A stretch of 64,000 nucleotides of DNA, taken from contig CM051034.1 of NCBI GenBank assembly GCA_027627225.1, positions 16,972,980 through 17,036,979 on the forward strand, written 5' to 3'. Source of the stretch: Congeria kusceri (lineage: Eukaryota; Mollusca; Bivalvia; Myida; Dreissenidae). Of this stretch, positions 41,301 to 46,107 are shown one piece after another. The translations under genes were made by a program, and so were the position numbers. Below the pieces are notes generated by a model. That model did not search any database. It was not told the DNA's origin and saw only the letters and a list, made by a program, of their open reading frames with translations. Positions within the stretch are counted from its first letter, which is position 1. Each line of letters begins with the position of its first letter.

Positions 41301-44300
41301 ACTATGACCTAACGAAAACTTCTTGTCAAAAGTTCGAGACAACCATGTTTATTTTAAATACAATTAGGAGGAAGTCGGGAATTATTTCCTCTTTGGCTAA
41401 TCCCAAACTTTGACTTCAGCAAGATAACAAAGTTCAGCTGTAGTTACCATAGTTTTCCAGTATGGCATCAGTATGTCACCATAACAACATGCCGTAGCAA
41501 CGTATTTATCAACATTGAATCACCCTATAATAAACAGAAAATTTATATGTACACGCAGTTCCATATGTGTATCCTTACAAACATGATATATAAAAGTAAG
41601 GTATAAGAACATTGTATGCATTCACTACCAACTTTACTTCCAGCATTCAGCTGTGCAGTTACCAGTCTTTAATCGATTTGTGTTTTTGTAAACGAGTGTA
41701 TTGCTTGATAATTACTTCATTATCAAACAGTACAGTGTGAAAAGTTTGTGAAAATTATTGAGTGGACCTAATAATATACGTTCAAACTTATCATAATTGG
41801 CGACAATTTCAGCTACATTGGTTCTCAGCATATGTCAGTTTGCATGAAAAACAGCCCAAGTATTAATTTAAACATACCCTTGTATTGCTCCAAAATGAAA
41901 TTTAAAAGGGTATGTTCTGGTATTCTAATTTATATATGAGGCGTGTCGTCGGAAACCGGGCTTAATGCGTTTATGTAAAGTGTCGTACTGGATTAGCCTG
42001 TGCAATCCACAGAGGCTAATCCAGAAACGCACTTTCCGCTTGCAGTGGATTTATGTTAAGAAAAGATTTCCTTTAAACAGAAAATATCATAAAAGCGGAA
42101 AGTGCCGTCCTGGATTAGCCTGTGCGGACTGCACAGGCTTATCCGGGATGACACTTTACGCACATGCATTAAGCCCGGTTTTCCCACAACAAGCCTTATA
42201 TTTATTTTCTACAATACAGCATCATATATTTATTTCATTAGTTTGCTTAATAACGGTATTTCAAATTGCAATGGCTTATTTTGAGGTCAAGTGATAATTT
42301 GGTCCCCATGGAAACTCAGTTTTATCTTTGCATGTACATATAATAAAAATATATTATTGGGTTCTGAAATCAGAAGTTTGACATTTGTTAAGAATTATGG
42401 TATGTATGTAGTTTGACAAATTCTGAACACTGTTTTGACTAAAAAGTTGTTTTGTTCATATTTGAATTGACGGTGTTGCTAGTATTTACTTAAAGGCCCT
42501 GTCACACTGTGGCGAATATGAGCTTCAAGTTTTTTACGAGTCCTGGGGAGTTACAACTCGCCTTAAAGTGGACGAGTTGGTCGCGGAATTGTTTTAAGAC
42601 TATATTTGTTCAAGTTCTCTTCAACCTTGACACAACATTGACACGACCCAAGTACGCTTATCACATTTTATCATGAGTTCATCCAAATATGGTACAATAT
42701 TTTTTCTACAATGGAAGACTTGTCTTCGAGAATGTACGAGGGTGGGCAAGTCTGTACAACTTGTGAGGACATGTGCACGAGTTTCTCACGACATTTTACA
42801 AGAAACGGCAGAGCAGGTGTCGTAGGCAAGTCTCTCAAACTCGCAGCAAACTTGTGTTATGTCGTATAATGATAATATACAGCGAAAGGCTACGACAAGG
42901 AAAGACATGTCTACGGAATGTGTTTGAGTGTGTTTGAGAATGCGCGAGATTTCTTCGACACGTATATGAGAATAAAAAATTGCAGAAAATCGGCGAGAGT
43001 TTTAAATGGTTTAAAATTCTCGCCACTACGAGGCGAGTTCTGGCGACATAAGAAGAGATAAGTAGACATCACTGTGACAAAGAACTACATGTGTACAATA
43101 TCTACACGATACCAGACGATTTGTGGCGATTAACTGCTCGTAGCGTAAAATCGCCACAGTGTGACAGGGCCTTAACAATACAGCTTGTCTGCTGTTTTAT
43201 TCAATGTGTGTTTTTTCTTGCTGAGGTTTGATTTTAATATAACAATGTTTTGGAAGTTAAACATATAACTACCCATTTGCTGTTCAAGTGAACTTCTATG
43301 TTTATCCAACATGATGATATTGATGGAAAGCTAGGTATCCATAATTTTAGATCAACCAAATGTTTTTGCAGTGTTACATACAATTACTCTAAGAAGGGTT
43401 AATTCGGGGATATATTACAATTCATCATATACTGGTCACGACTTTTATGTTCGCTTTCTTATAATAATGTTACTCATACGTCATCTGTACAACATGTATC
43501 CGTATTTGAAGGAAGATTATAAGAGAGTTGTGGTGTTTTTCAGGCTGATCGAACCCTGGTGCATAATGCCCAGAACTTGATGAAGAAAATTATTGGAACA
43601 GTTACAGCATGTGAGGCTGTCTGTGTTAAGGTATGTATTTTTAAGAAGAGTTGCCAAATACCTGAAAAATCTTAAATTTATCTTTCACGTCAAATCAAAT
43701 GTTTGGAATGCATTATTTATATGTATATATTTTTGATTCAATTTTATTTCACAGTTAAGTAAACAATAGTTCCTAATATAGATAATAAATAATAGGCATT
43801 AAAATCGATGTAATATACACAAAGAATAAAAGTTAGTGAAAAATTATGCATTTAATGTTTGTGATAGGATTTTTTAAGAATCTGGTGTTTCTGGTAATGA
43901 ACTGCTTTTAAAATATATTGAGCATAAAGGTCTGTGTCCATAAAGGTCATTGTCAGGTAATCTGAGCTATATGGCTACAGGGCCTTTTTATAGAGTCTGG
44001 GGATGGGGCCCAGGCCATAGGTTTAAGGGAGAATTCTTGCAACAAATTTGGAAAGGGGAACACCAATTCAGGGGGTAAGGTTAATTTTTGAGGAAATGTG
44101 CATCATTTTAAAGCTGTTTGCGGCCCCTGCTATATAAGGTAAAAAAAACCTGGGTGATATGAAGTAATTTATTAGCTGATACAAATACTCCAGATAAGCT
44201 TTGTACTGAAGGTGAATGTACACTTACTTTTGAAAATTTGGGAGTAAATGAACACTCTTTAGTATTTATGGGGGTAAATGTACACTCTATGTAGGATAAT

Positions 44301-44913
44301 CAGTGGTAAACTTGCACCCAACTAAACTTTACAGTTGACATTAGAGAAAAAAACAACAACGTATTATTAAAATAATCATTATTAATGTAGGAATATCCAT
44401 TTAATACAATAATGGTACAAATAAGAAATCTGAACATTTCAGGAATTTTATTGTTATCTAAGCTGCACATTCAATTGTGCAGGCCTGTGAAAATGTCTAT
44501 CTTCTATATTTTTTTCCAGACACTAAAATGTGACGGTATGTACGCGAGAAAATTGTGCGTAAATGTACACCCAAATTTTATTTTCTCTGCGTAAATTTAC
44601 ACCCAAATTTCATATTTCACTGCATATCTTCCAATTTTGTGTGCGTAATTTATGCATGTACGCGCCTTATCTGGGCCTCTGGCTGATACAAATTATCATG
44701 TAGCAAGTGTTATCTCTCATACAGGGTGTCCAGTCCAGCCTGCAGACAGAATCTCCCAGTGCCTTCCAGTTGGCCACCCGCTGGCGCCAGAGGCTGATCA
44801 CCCACAGGCAGGACTGTGTCCTTGAGAGTGACCTTGACCTTCTGGGTCTGAGAATAGTGGAGAGTGGCACCCTGCCTCCATCACTCTCTCAGATATTCTC
44901 TGCATCATCCTAG
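1..44913 (+). CDS. Vinculin-family protein, 3' part of gene (24 exons, 5' end outside window)
   Basis: Exons read: 1-120, 3391-3464, 4804-4960, 6088-6196, 6586-6795, 7163-7360, 8186-8383, 9508-9720, 12088-12256, 13223-13355, 14821-14931, 16726-16900, 17610-17832, 18520-18688, 19117-19216, 20282-20482, 22599-22643, 23305-23683, 34043-34223, 36615-36749, 37635-37735, 39806-39908, 43544-43630, 44725-44913. All junction phases match and the sum is 3780 nt, ending in TAG. The translation follows vinculin from the end of D3 through D4 and, after a long middle part, into the vinculin tail ([22 protein letters not shown]). Vinculin links integrin or cadherin adhesions to actin; the same cytoplasmic scaffold role is inferred here. 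The true N-terminus (roughly 500 residues by comparison with vinculin) lies to the left. It is divergent enough to be a paralogue rather than the main vinculin. Weak spots are the donors GTGGGC at 7361 and GTTTGT at 16901. Confidence 0.85.
947..1838 (+). repeat. Pearl/Helitron-like element with about five 162-bp core units
   Basis: The left end is a hairpin (GCCCCCACTTTAGAGGTGGGGGGC). The core, TGTCGCGTGTAACTCAAAAAGTAT...ATGACATTTTTGGACT, recurs about every 162 bp from 1021 to 1800. The right end is GGGGCATCTGTGTCTTACGGACACATGTCTGG, a hairpin followed by CTGG. This layout matches bivalve 'pearl' elements and Helitron-associated elements. It lies in vinculin-like intron 1. The two open frames inside it are by-products of the repeat. 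Confidence 0.7.
1839..3390. other. Rest of vinculin-like intron 1; two related short repeats
   Basis: The motif CACTTGCCAG-TCGGGCAAGC followed by a second TTGCCCGAAAT-type or AGCCCGAAAT motif occurs at about 2093-2165 and again at 3114-3210 in the same orientation, so these are probably pieces of one dispersed element. A degraded related motif is at 5270-5310. The 104-codon open frame at 2363-2677 has no recognisable domain. I see nothing else here, nor in 121-946. Confidence 0.4.
3465..4345 (+). repeat. 24-bp minisatellite starting at a splice donor
   Basis: Consensus GTATGGACATGGTCAAATTGTGG plus one base, with a variant carrying ATAATCATATTGTTG; about 36 units. The first unit begins at the donor of the exon ending at 3464, so the donor itself is the start of the array. 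The 24-bp length keeps frames open, which explains the two spurious open frames here. Confidence 0.85.
4961..6087. other. Vinculin-like intron 3
   Basis: No gene seen. A - strand open frame at 5402-5641 (79 codons) follows a short TTGCCC/TAGCCC repeat at 5270-5310 and may be a remnant of a transposon reading frame, but no domain is certain. The rest is AT-rich unique sequence. Confidence 0.3.
7450..7774 (+). repeat. tRNA-derived SINE with target-site duplication
   Basis: The head GGCCCGGCTAGCTCAG...GGACTCTTAATCC...GAGTTCGAGCCCC is a degenerate tRNA-Lys(CTT)-like sequence with A box (TAGCTCAG) and B box (GTTCGAGCC). The D and T stems no longer pair fully, so it is not a functional tRNA. A central body and a tail ending GTTATATGAGTGAAATACTGAAATAC...AATACGGCG and (AAAC)n follow, as in bivalve SINEs. 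Flanks AAATTGTTAAAG (7438-7449) and AAATTGATAAAG (7775-7786) are a 12-bp duplication with one mismatch. It lies 90 bp after the exon ending at 7360. Confidence 0.85.
8409..8664. repeat. Foldback MITE, long form (copy 1)
   Basis: Palindromic unit: AAACCGGTCTTTATGCATGTG-GTAAAGTGTCATCCCGGATTAGCCTGTGCAG... and its inverse at the right end (GACACTTTACGCACATGCATTAAGACCGGTTTTCTC), with an internal ACTTCCTTGAAACAGAAAAT spacer. It starts only 25 bp after the donor at 8384. At least seven relatives are in the window. Confidence 0.85.
9508..9720 (+). CDS. Vinculin-like exon 8: first disordered hinge
   Basis: The 71 residues are rich in P, Q, R, S and T ([19 protein letters not shown]) with no hydrophobic periodicity. 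It sits exactly where vinculin has its proline-rich hinge after the D4 bundle. Both ends are phase 1, with acceptor TTTTCAG and donor G|GTGAAA. The classical FPPPP motif that recruits VASP to vinculin is not visible here, so that partner interaction may be missing. Confidence 0.75.
9772..10500. repeat. Dispersed element with tandem core and (GTCTGTCC)n
   Basis: Starts with a small hairpin (GCAATTTTTTTGC), then GTCTGTCTGTCCGTC microsatellite (about 9813-9872). Two or more related units follow (TTTGAAACTTCATGGGTGGAT...AAGTGCAGTGCATAAGAACC at 9917 and 10075; CGAGAACGAATTGAGC at 10210 and 10365). Phrases such as 'GGAGTTATTGCCC' recur in other elements of the window. No coding content. Confidence 0.6.
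10906..11881. mobile_element. Non-autonomous hAT-like element, 976 bp, with 8-bp TSD
   Basis: Terminal inverted repeats TAGGGATGGGACCGAATACT...and its inverse AGTATTTGGTCCCATCCCTA, followed inward by AATATTCGAATATTCG-type palindromes. The flanks are GTTATAAC (10898-10905) and GTTATAAC (11882-11889), a perfect 8-bp duplication as expected for hAT transposition. No transposase frame is present, so it needs a helper in trans. Confidence 0.88.
12088..20482 (+). CDS. Vinculin-like exons 9-16: extra helical region of about 427 residues
   Basis: Eight exons (12088-12256, 13223-13355, 14821-14931, 16726-16900, 17610-17832, 18520-18688, 19117-19216, 20282-20482) keep the reading frame without a stop. 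The product is rich in amphipathic helix-like segments ([58 protein letters not shown]), in the style of vinculin and alpha-catenin four-helix bundles. I cannot align it to a specific known bundle by eye. Ordinary vinculin goes from hinge straight to tail, so this block is additional. It may be a duplicated head-type bundle pair or an unrelated helical module. Confidence 0.75.
12276..12960. repeat. Tandem-core element (about 150-bp units) with hairpin end
   Basis: Three related units contain 'TTTCCGCTCTCTAACAG...TGATCTTCACCAAACTT...GGGCATAATATCTTG...GCCCCAGGAACTGCAGAGTTA'. The right end CTGTTTTACAAACAGCTCTTG is a hairpin followed by CTCTTG. The left portion (12276-12480, GGGCCAATAGTCACAAAGTTCGTAAGG) resembles the terminal sequence of the MITE at 63355-63602 and may be a separate insertion. 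Confidence 0.55.
13471..14146. repeat. Degenerate pearl/Helitron-like element
   Basis: Same termini as the element at 947-1838: TGCCCCCACTTTCTGAGGGGG at the left and GGGGGCATCTGTGTCCTTTGAACACATGTCTAG at the right. The core is partial and carries an unrelated stretch (about 13710-14080). It lies in the intron between exons 13223-13355 and 14821-14931; the rest of that intron holds nothing I recognise. Confidence 0.6.
15331..15784 (+). repeat. Pearl/Helitron-like element, second family, two core units
   Basis: Left end TGCCCCCAGCATCTTGATGCGGAAGGCATATAGTG, core TAGATTTTACCGTTTCGTCTAGCACCAACACCGC...CCTTGACCTAATTTGGACT of about 170 bp, right end GTTTATCAAACACAGAATCTTG. The right end is a hairpin followed by ATCTTG. 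Confidence 0.75.
15791..16583 (+). repeat. Pearl/Helitron-like element, second family, four core units
   Basis: Same termini and core as the neighbour at 15331-15784, with about four core units (TTCTTGGTTAACTAGATTTTACC repeated at about 16040, 16206 and 16380). The two sit head to tail a few bases apart, so one may have inserted into the end of the other. Confidence 0.75.
16901..17609. other. Vinculin-like intron with short repeat fragment
   Basis: A fragment at about 16990-17085 (AACCTGCCCTGATAAATCCTTATCAGGGTT...TTTACCGGTAGG) resembles fragments near 7790-7850 and 29560-29700. The remainder is AT-rich with no gene or recognisable element. Confidence 0.3.
17881..18225. repeat. Short pearl-like element
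   Basis: Begins TATGCCCCCCCATCAAGGATAGTGGG and ends GTAGGGGGCATACCTATTTTACAAACAGCTCTTATTAG. The core (TCCAATCTTCAGCAAACTT...GCCCCAGGAACTGTAGAATTA) is related to the units at 12520-12960. Confidence 0.55.
19267..19462. repeat. Foldback MITE, right end missing (copy 2)
   Basis: Left half of the long-form MITE (AGGCTTAATGCATGTGCGTAAAGTGTCGTC, then the Cys-poor spacer GGTATTTTCTGTTTCAAGGAAG). It stops in the middle of the right arm at GTCCCGGATTAGCCTATTTC, where unrelated sequence begins. Confidence 0.75.
19600..20186 (-). mobile_element. Truncated hAT-like MITE (relative of 10906-11881)
   Basis: Reverse-complement counterpart of the 976-bp element: ATTGATTGGCTGATAATGGA, GTTTACTTAGAGAGTAATTG and CCGTTATCACAACATGGCCC all match it inverted. 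It ends in ATTCGAATATTCGGTCCCATCCCTA. The other terminus is not present, so this copy has lost one end. Confidence 0.75.
20711..20999. repeat. MITE with TTAAAGC-GCAGTC terminal repeats (copy A)
   Basis: Left end TTTTAAAGCCGCAGTCCATAG and right end CTAGACTGCTGCTTTAAT are imperfect inverted repeats about 290 bp apart. A second copy lies at 23853-24222 in the opposite orientation. The - strand open frame across it has no domain. Confidence 0.6.
21412..22320. repeat. Tandem-core element, about five 165-bp units
   Basis: Begins with a hairpin region (CTATTCACCGAATAGTTCGAGC). Units of the type GGTTAAAGTTTGCGTGCAAC...CAGATATTCAATTGAAACTTCACACATG...AGCAGAATTATGCCCC follow. In composition and layout it belongs with the other pearl-like elements. 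Open frames here come from the repeat. Confidence 0.6.
22345..22491. repeat. Foldback MITE, short form (copy 3)
   Basis: About 145 bp: AATACCGGGCCTAATGCAAGTGCGTAAAGTG... folding onto ...CACTTTACGCACTTGAATTAAGCCTGGTTTTCCC. The internal TTTCAAGGAAG spacer of the long form is absent. Confidence 0.8.
22599..22643 (+). CDS. Candidate 45-nt micro-exon of the vinculin-like gene
   Basis: A 45-nt segment has an acceptor (CCAATGCAG) and a donor (CAA|GTACTA) and is phase 1 at both ends, exactly as needed between the exons ending at 20482 and starting at 23305. It encodes a serine-rich linker ([14 protein letters not shown]) that suits a disordered hinge. Because it is symmetric, the gene stays in frame with or without it, so it could be a cassette exon or a chance match. 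Confidence 0.45.
23041..23105 (-). repeat. Fragment with Penelope-type CTGAAGA-hairpin-GAAAC motif
   Basis: On the - strand the sequence reads ACCTGAAGAAGGCTTTTCAGCCGAAACGTTGTGA. CTGAAGA, a GGCT/AGCC stem and GAAAC match the CUGANGA-stem II-GAAA core of hammerhead ribozymes carried by Penelope-like elements. I do not find complementary stem I arms, so activity is doubtful. Confidence 0.4.
23305..34223 (+). CDS. Vinculin-like exons 18-19: second disordered hinge, split by a 10.4-kb intron
   Basis: Exons 23305-23683 (379 nt) and 34043-34223 (181 nt) encode about 187 residues of low-complexity, Ser/Thr/Pro/Lys-rich sequence ([35 protein letters not shown]). Phases agree (CG|T at the junction). 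They lead directly into the tail exon. The intron between them (23684-34042) contains the complete AP-2 gene on the same strand. Confidence 0.8.
23853..24222. repeat. MITE with TTAAAGC-GTAGTC terminal repeats (copy B)
   Basis: Left end ATTAAAGCAGTAGTCCAG, right end CATATACTGCGGCTTTTAG. Internal segments (TTTCTAATGGACATCT, CCAGCATGTAC, TATATTCC) match the inverted element at 20711-20999. It lies in the AP-2-containing intron. Confidence 0.6.
24443..24711. repeat. Foldback MITE, long form (copy 4)
   Basis: Well preserved: GGGGCGTCGTGAGAAAACCGG at the left and CCGGTTTTCCCACGACGCGC at the right, with CTTAATGCATTTGCGTAAAG arms and the internal TTTCAAGGAAGTCTC spacer. Confidence 0.88.
24712..26700. 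other. AT-rich sequence upstream of the AP-2 gene
   Basis: About 2 kb without repeats or open frames that I recognise. It is cleaner of repeats than most of the window, which would suit a regulatory region for AP-2, but no specific element can be named from sequence alone. Confidence 0.3.
26721..26767 (+). promoter_or_regulatory. AP-2 core promoter: inverted CCAAT box, TAATTA site, TATA box
   Basis: ATTGG (26721, inverted CCAAT box), TAATTAAT (26728-26735, homeodomain-type site) and TATAAAA (26761-26767) lie about 210-260 bp before the AP-2 start codon. Initiation would be expected near 26790, giving a 5' UTR of roughly 190 bp without an intron. Confidence 0.55.
26978..28842 (+). CDS. TFAP2: Transcription factor AP-2, two exons, complete
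   Basis: Exons 26978-28122 and 28602-28842 join as AA|A (Lys) to give 461 residues; donor GTAAGT, acceptor TATGTTTCAG. The N-terminus is rich in Pro, Gln, His and Tyr ([20 protein letters not shown], residues about 105-125), corresponding to the AP-2 transactivation region. The basic region (about 248-275, with [19 protein letters not shown]) and helix-span-helix (about 290 onward, [20 protein letters not shown] and NRQ-type ends) are close to animal AP-2 and end in the diagnostic [22 protein letters not shown]-2 binds GCCNNNGGC as a dimer and controls ectodermal and neural genes. The second ATG (26996) has the better Kozak context (AAAATGG). Nested on the same strand inside an intron of the vinculin-like gene. 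Confidence 0.95.
28196..28601 (+). repeat. 71-bp tandem repeat carrying copies of the AP-2 3' splice site
   Basis: The unit ACAAGTATATATATACTGAACATCATGTATAAATACCACC...CTCTATGTTTCAG recurs with exact 71-bp spacing: CAG ends at 28246, 28317, 28388, 28459, 28530 and 28601. The last is the true acceptor. Each upstream copy is followed by ACAAGT, the same six bases that open exon 2. Confidence 0.92.
28846..28968 (+). repeat. Four 30-bp repeats in the AP-2 3' UTR
   Basis: TAGGGAATTGTTCCTTGTCTCAA and variants occur at about 28847, 28876, 28907 and 28938, just after the stop codon. AGGGAAT and TTCCTT within a unit are nearly complementary, so each copy could form a small hairpin in the mRNA. Confidence 0.75.
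29488..29493 (+). terminator. AP-2 polyadenylation signal
   Basis: AATAAA about 645 bp after the stop codon, followed within 20 bp by GTGTTATC and a T-rich TTCTTTGTTGG. It is the first canonical signal downstream of AP-2. Confidence 0.65.
29560..31800. other. Intron sequence between AP-2 and the next MITE
   Basis: Repeat fragments: 29560-29700 (AGCCCG..., with a 'GAGAATCTGAGCAAGCCCGGCTC' phrase also near 7800-7830) and 30003-30185 (AGCCTGGGGATAGGGCTTTGG...CAGTGAATATTTGG), which is related to 43980-44145. Also 31130-31400 contains a diverged two-unit repeat (TGACAGTTTCATC..ATATTGACCTGG). No gene seen. Confidence 0.35.
31823..32051. repeat. Foldback MITE, long form, internally shortened (copy 5)
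   Basis: GGAGGCGTGTATTGGGAAAACTGG...GTTTCAAGGAAGTCTCTTC...GGTTTTCCCATGACATACC. Part of the right inner arm is deleted (CCACTGCGGACCGCACAGG). Confidence 0.8.
32614..32753. repeat. Foldback MITE, short form (copy 6)
   Basis: A near-perfect 140-bp palindrome: GAGGCGCATCGTGGGAAAAC to GTTTTCCCACGACATGCCTC with TAATGCATGTGCGTAAAGTG arms meeting at GGCCTGTGCGGACTGCACAGG. Confidence 0.88.
32754..34042. other. End of the AP-2-containing intron
   Basis: AT-rich and gene-free. About 33830-33930 carries a diverged dispersed repeat built of 'CCACGAATTT' and 'CCAACGAATTT' phrases. Nothing else recognised. Confidence 0.3.
34493..35806. repeat. Tandem-core pearl-like element (about 150-bp units)
   Basis: Four or five units with AGATTTCATTTTTCATCCAATCTTCAC...TTGCACAGTTTGT-TATGACCATA...CACCAGAGTTATTGCCC lie between 34540 and 35300. 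After unique sequence the right end is GTGAGCGCTTTGGGACATCATGGCCCTCTTG, a hairpin (GGGACATCATGGCCC) followed by CTCTTG. Confidence 0.6.
36016..36305 (+). repeat. 45-bp minisatellite, about 6.5 units
   Basis: Unit ACATCTTGATTCTAATACTTTATGGGAACATGATCATGCCCGTTA with CATGATCATG as an internal palindrome and only T/C and CCC/CTG variation. It lies in the intron before the first tail exon. The 104-codon open frame is repeat-derived. Confidence 0.9.
36615..44913 (+). CDS. Vinculin-like exons 20-24: vinculin tail and C-terminus
   Basis: Exons 36615-36749, 37635-37735, 39806-39908, 43544-43630 and 44725-44913 encode about 204 residues. Vinculin-tail landmarks appear in order: a Trp in [12 protein letters not shown] (vinculin has a Trp before an S-K-x-N-D-I motif), [18 protein letters not shown] and [12 protein letters not shown]. 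In vinculin this five-helix bundle binds F-actin and acidic phospholipids and folds back on the head. The final exon departs from vinculin: instead of the short WYQ-type end it carries about 60 residues ([16 protein letters not shown], then [15 protein letters not shown]) before TAG. The intron after 36749 starts with GC. Confidence 0.88.
36750..37634. other. GC-AG intron of the vinculin-like gene
   Basis: The exon ends ATAAAG and the intron begins GCAAGT, a GC donor in an otherwise ideal context (AAAG|GCAAGT). The acceptor is CTCCATCACAG. No repeats or genes recognised inside. Confidence 0.75.
37890..38301. repeat. Single-unit pearl-like element
   Basis: Contains the 'TTGACCAAATTTTTGCACAGTTTGTGTATGAC' core of the 34493-35806 element once. 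It ends ATTCAGGTGAGAGATTTGCGCTATCAGGGCCCTCATG, like the right end of that element. Confidence 0.5.
38655..39351. mobile_element. Diverged hAT-like MITE
   Basis: Termini TAGGGATGGTAAAATTCTTCGAATA and TATTTTGGTATTCAATGCCATCCCA are inverted. The flanks ATTTTTTA (38647-38654) and ATTTTTTC (39353-39360) could be an 8-bp TSD with one change. The interior differs from 10906-11881, so it is a separate subfamily with similar ends. Confidence 0.6.
40964..41441. repeat. pogo/Tigger-like MITE
   Basis: Terminal inverted repeats CAGCTCTACTTTGTTATCTCGAAGT and CAAGATAACAAAGTTCAGCTG, with the 'TTATCTCGAAGTT' phrase usual in Tigger/pogo elements. The right side is followed by TA; the left flank does not show TA clearly. 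Confidence 0.5.
41937..42198. repeat. Foldback MITE, long form (copy 7)
   Basis: TGAGGCGTGTCGTCGGAAACCGGGCTTAATGCG... to ...GCATTAAGCCCGGTTTTCCCACAACAAGCC. The central spacer is inverted relative to copies 4 and 5 (AAGATTTCCTTTAAACAGAAAATA). Confidence 0.85.
42494..43172. mobile_element. 679-bp TIR element with TAA duplication (Harbinger-like?)
   Basis: Terminal inverted repeats AGGCCCTGTCACACTGTGGCGA and TCGCCACAGTGTGACAGGGCCT are perfect over 22 bp. The flanks TAA (42491-42493) and TAA (43173-43175) fit a 3-bp target duplication, as in PIF/Harbinger elements. The interior is rich in CGAG/CTCG palindromic pieces and encodes no transposase. Confidence 0.8.
43980..44145. repeat. Dispersed repeat fragment related to 30003-30185
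   Basis: TAGAGTCTGGGGATGGGGCCCAGGCCATAGG...TTTGCGGCCCCTGCTATATAAGG parallels AAGCCTGGGGATAGGGCTTTGG...TTTGTGGCCCATGTTATAAATGG. It lies in the last intron (43631-44724), otherwise empty apart from a few short GTAAATGTACAC phrases. Confidence 0.45.
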
Positions 44914-45195
44914 ATAACAGACAAAACATCTGACCTTGACAGAGACCTTGACCTGATTCTGACTTGGCCTTGACCTACTGGCTCTATGAATTGTTAAAAA
45001 TGGCACCCTACCTTCTTGACTCACACAGGTATTCTCTGCTTCCTTTGTGGTAAAATACTTGACTGTTCAAGATACCGACCGTGACTTCCTGGCCATGACC
45101 TGGACCTGCTAGTTATCAAGAGCAACACCCTGCTCTAAAACTTTAGCAAACATTGGAATTGAAAGGCTTATATTTTGAATTTATAGCCAAGTATA

Positions 45196-45201
45196 AATAA
45201 A
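45196..45201 (+). terminator. Polyadenylation signal of the vinculin-like gene
   Basis: AATAAA lies about 280 bp after the TAG at 44911-44913 and is followed by an A-rich stretch. It is the first canonical signal after the stop and implies a short 3' UTR. Confidence 0.6.
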
Positions 45202-45303
45202 GAAAAAAAAGTCATCAAGTTTCTAAATCGATTACTGGTAGATTCTACATGTATGTATATGTTTCACATTTTAAGATCATTCTTGTTCTTATATTTATAT
45301 TTG

Positions 45304-45752
45304 TATGCCCCGGGCATCTTGATGCAGGAGGCATATAGTGATTGTCCCGTCCATCCATTCGTGACAAGGTTAAGTAGATTTGACCTGTTTGTCTAACGCC
45401 AACACCGCTTACTACAACACTTGGATACTTGCACAGTTGTTGCTTATGACTATCCCCAATCCTTATGACCATTCCCTATTCACCCATATCACCAAACCTC
45501 ACTTTGACCTTGACCTAATTTGCACTTAGAATAATTCAAATGGGTTTCCTAGTTAACCAGATTTTACCTTTTGGTCTAGCACCAACACCGCTTGCTACAA
45601 CACTTGGATACTTACACAGTTGTTGCTTATGACTGTCCCCAATCCACCCATATCACCCAACCTTACTTTGACCTTGACCTAATTTGGACTAAGAAATGAG
45701 CTATCCAGCACCAACCGGGGGCATGCGTGTTTATCAAACACAGATTCTTGTT
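45304..45752 (+). repeat. Pearl/Helitron-like element, second family, two units
   Basis: TATGCCCCGGGCATCTTGATGCAGGAGGCATATAGTG... core twice ...CACCAACCGGGGGCATGCGTGTTTATCAAACACAGATTCTTG. Same family as 15331-15784. Confidence 0.78.
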
Positions 45753-45782
45753 TATTTTATAATTTTTAACAAGGTACATTGG

Positions 45783-46107
45783 GTTTCTTGTTTGCATACT
45801 AATAAACAGACTAGTAAACAGACTATAGTTTCAACTTCATTAGCTTTATATGATGTACTGGTATTGGTTTTCATGGTGATAGACAAAGGTTTCTTGTTTG
45901 CATACTAATAAACAGACTAGTAAACAGACTATAGTTTCAACTTCATTAGCTTTTATATGATGTACTGGTATTGATTTTTCATGGTGATAGACAAAGGTTT
46001 CTTGTTTGCATACTAATAAACAGACTAGTAAACAGACTATAGTTTCAACTTCATTAGCTTTTATATGATGTACTGGTATTGATTTTTCATGGTGATAGAC
46101 AAAGGAG
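45783..46107 (+). repeat. 107-bp direct repeat, three copies
   Basis: GTTTCTTGTTTGCATACTAATAAACAGACTAGTAAACAGACTATAG...GGTGATAGACAAAG starts at 45783, 45889 and 45997. Copies 2 and 3 are almost identical, copy 1 differs slightly, so the last step was recent. Confidence 0.88.

Larger units (their letters stand above)
39909..43543. other. Large intron before the penultimate coding exon
   Basis: Holds three inserted elements listed separately (40964-41441, 41937-42198, 42494-43172). The stretches 39909-40963, 41442-41936, 42199-42493 and 43176-43543 hold no gene or repeat I recognise. Confidence 0.4.
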
